Assembly (NCBI GenBank): GCA_020724765.1
Contig: DYGJ01000004.1
Location: 1-32,110 of the forward strand
DNA length: 32,110 nt
Reading direction: 5' to 3'
Source of the DNA: Thermotoga sp.
GTDB taxonomy: Bacteria; Bipolaricaulota; Bipolaricaulia; Bipolaricaulales; Bipolaricaulaceae
Positions 31,634 through 32,110 of this stretch are shown in pieces. The notes beneath the pieces are model-generated. The model searched no databases and was not told the DNA's origin. It worked only from the letters and a program-made list of their open reading frames with translations. The translations under genes and the position numbers were made by a program. Position 1 is the first letter of the stretch; every line of letters begins with the position of its first letter.

Positions 31634-32110
31634 CAGCCGATGGCCTTCTCGAAGCTCATCTCGAGGAGCCCCTTGAGCTCGATCGAGTACTCAAGCGGGA
31701 TCTCCTTGAGGATGGGGGACACGAACCCGTTTACGATGAGGCTCATCGCCTGAGCCTGGGACAGCCCACGGCTCATGAGGTAGAACAGCTGGTCCTGGGA
31801 CACCCGCCCCACCGTCGCCTCGTGGCCGAGCTCGACGTCGTCGGTCTCCGCGTTGAGGATGGGAATGGTCTCTGTCTTCGCGTCTGGGGTGAGGAGGAGG
31901 GTCGAGCACTCGACGTGGGCCTTGGATCCTTTGGCGTGGGGGAACACGTGGACCGTGCCGCGGAACACGGACCGGCCGCTTCCCTGAACCACGGACCGGG
32001 AGACGAGCCGCGACGTGGTGTCCGGTGCGCGGTGGAGCGCCCGTGCCCCGCTGTCGAGCCACATCCCGTCCTGGGAGAACGTGAACGAGAGGTTTTCCGT
32101 CCGCGCTCCA
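31633..32110 (-). CDS. sufB: SufB, Fe-S cluster assembly protein (C-terminal part; runs off the window)
   Basis: The minus-strand frame is open to the window end, giving the last 158 residues. ARTENLSFTFSQDG, SRSVVQGSGRSVFRG, PHAKGSKAHVECSTLL, then GHEATVGRVSQDQLFYLMSR and GLSQAQAMSLIVNGF are a typical SufB C terminus with the beta-helix end and the final helical segment. SufB with SufC (and SufD) forms the scaffold on which clusters are built. sufC and perhaps sufD are expected just upstream, outside the window. The final bases overlap sufS by one base. A SufD paralogue is an alternative, but the GHEA-x-V motif and the close similarity to SufB's end favour SufB. Confidence 0.9.
   Translation of the reverse strand, partial: GARTENLSFTFSQDGMWLDSGARALHRAPDTTSRLVSRSVVQGSGRSVFRGTVHVFPHAKGSKAHVECSTLLLTPDAKTETIPILNAETDDVELGHEATVGRVSQDQLFYLMSRGLSQAQAMSLIVNGFVSPILKEIPLEYSIELKGLLEMSFEKAIG

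Overview
The window is a gene-dense, high-GC bacterial chromosome segment. Thirty protein genes can be supported, two of them cut by the window edges, plus one possible broken gene. Many genes are joined by 1-4 bp stop/start overlaps (TGA inside ATGA, GTGA or TGATG). GTG starts are common, as are strong GGAGG-type ribosome binding sites. A D-Ala-D-Ala ligase shows a peptidoglycan cell. An archaeal/thermophile-type trehalose synthase (TreT), a SUF iron-sulfur operon and DUF4384/PEGA surface proteins suggest a deep-branching, perhaps thermophilic or anaerobic lineage such as Bipolaricaulota (OP1). That placement is an impression from gene content, not a computed result. No rRNA, tRNA, CRISPR array, transposase or phage gene was found.

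Layout. 1-198 (-): start of a LemA gene. 288-2643 (+): fructose-6-phosphate-aldolase-type transaldolase, a palindromic intergenic repeat region, a GreA-like protein with only the N-terminal domain, and an EamA transporter. 2635-7347 (-): a secreted clan GH-A glycosidase-like protein, then a U32-like protein, a glutamine synthetase and a P1/DmpA peptidase in one apparent operon. 7559-9587 (+): PLDc_N membrane protein, ABC ATPase and ABC-2 permease, each overlapping the next by 4 bp. 9621-14101 (-): SLC13 transporter with RCK_C domains, and an acyltransferase-like membrane protein coupled to a PaaK-like adenylate-forming enzyme. 14184-14630 (-): HIT protein. 14780-17641 (+): baeRF-type release-factor relative, TreT and a small membrane protein. 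17778-23117 (-): nitrilase, exonuclease III, Ddl, UPF0173 hydrolase, aminotransferase and TlyA. 23429-29999: a surface-protein locus with a 1212-residue parallel beta-helix protein (+) between two DUF4384 proteins (-). 30054-32110 (-): sufB, sufS and a sufU-like scaffold gene.

How the genes work together. The clearest functional units are the SUF operon (scaffold, cysteine desulfurase, SufB), the PLDc_N/ABC-2 export unit, the baeRF-treT pair (possible link between ribosome rescue or stress and trehalose synthesis), the U32-GS-P1 operon (possible amide or peptide metabolism) and the adenylate-forming enzyme/acyltransferase pair (possible activation and transfer of an acyl group at the membrane). 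The beta-helix gene has two good sigma70-type promoter candidates and a textbook terminator, so it looks like an independently expressed surface protein. Upstream of the first DUF4384 gene lies what looks like a frameshifted small secreted protein or the remnant of one.

The observations most worth a second look are the GreA N-terminal-domain-only gene, the baeRF protein with HGxGGA where eRF1 has GGQ, the SufU-type scaffold lacking the usual SufU insertion, the adenylate-forming/acyltransferase couple, the U32-GS-P1 operon, the DUF4384/beta-helix locus and the paired palindromic repeats at 1032-1362.
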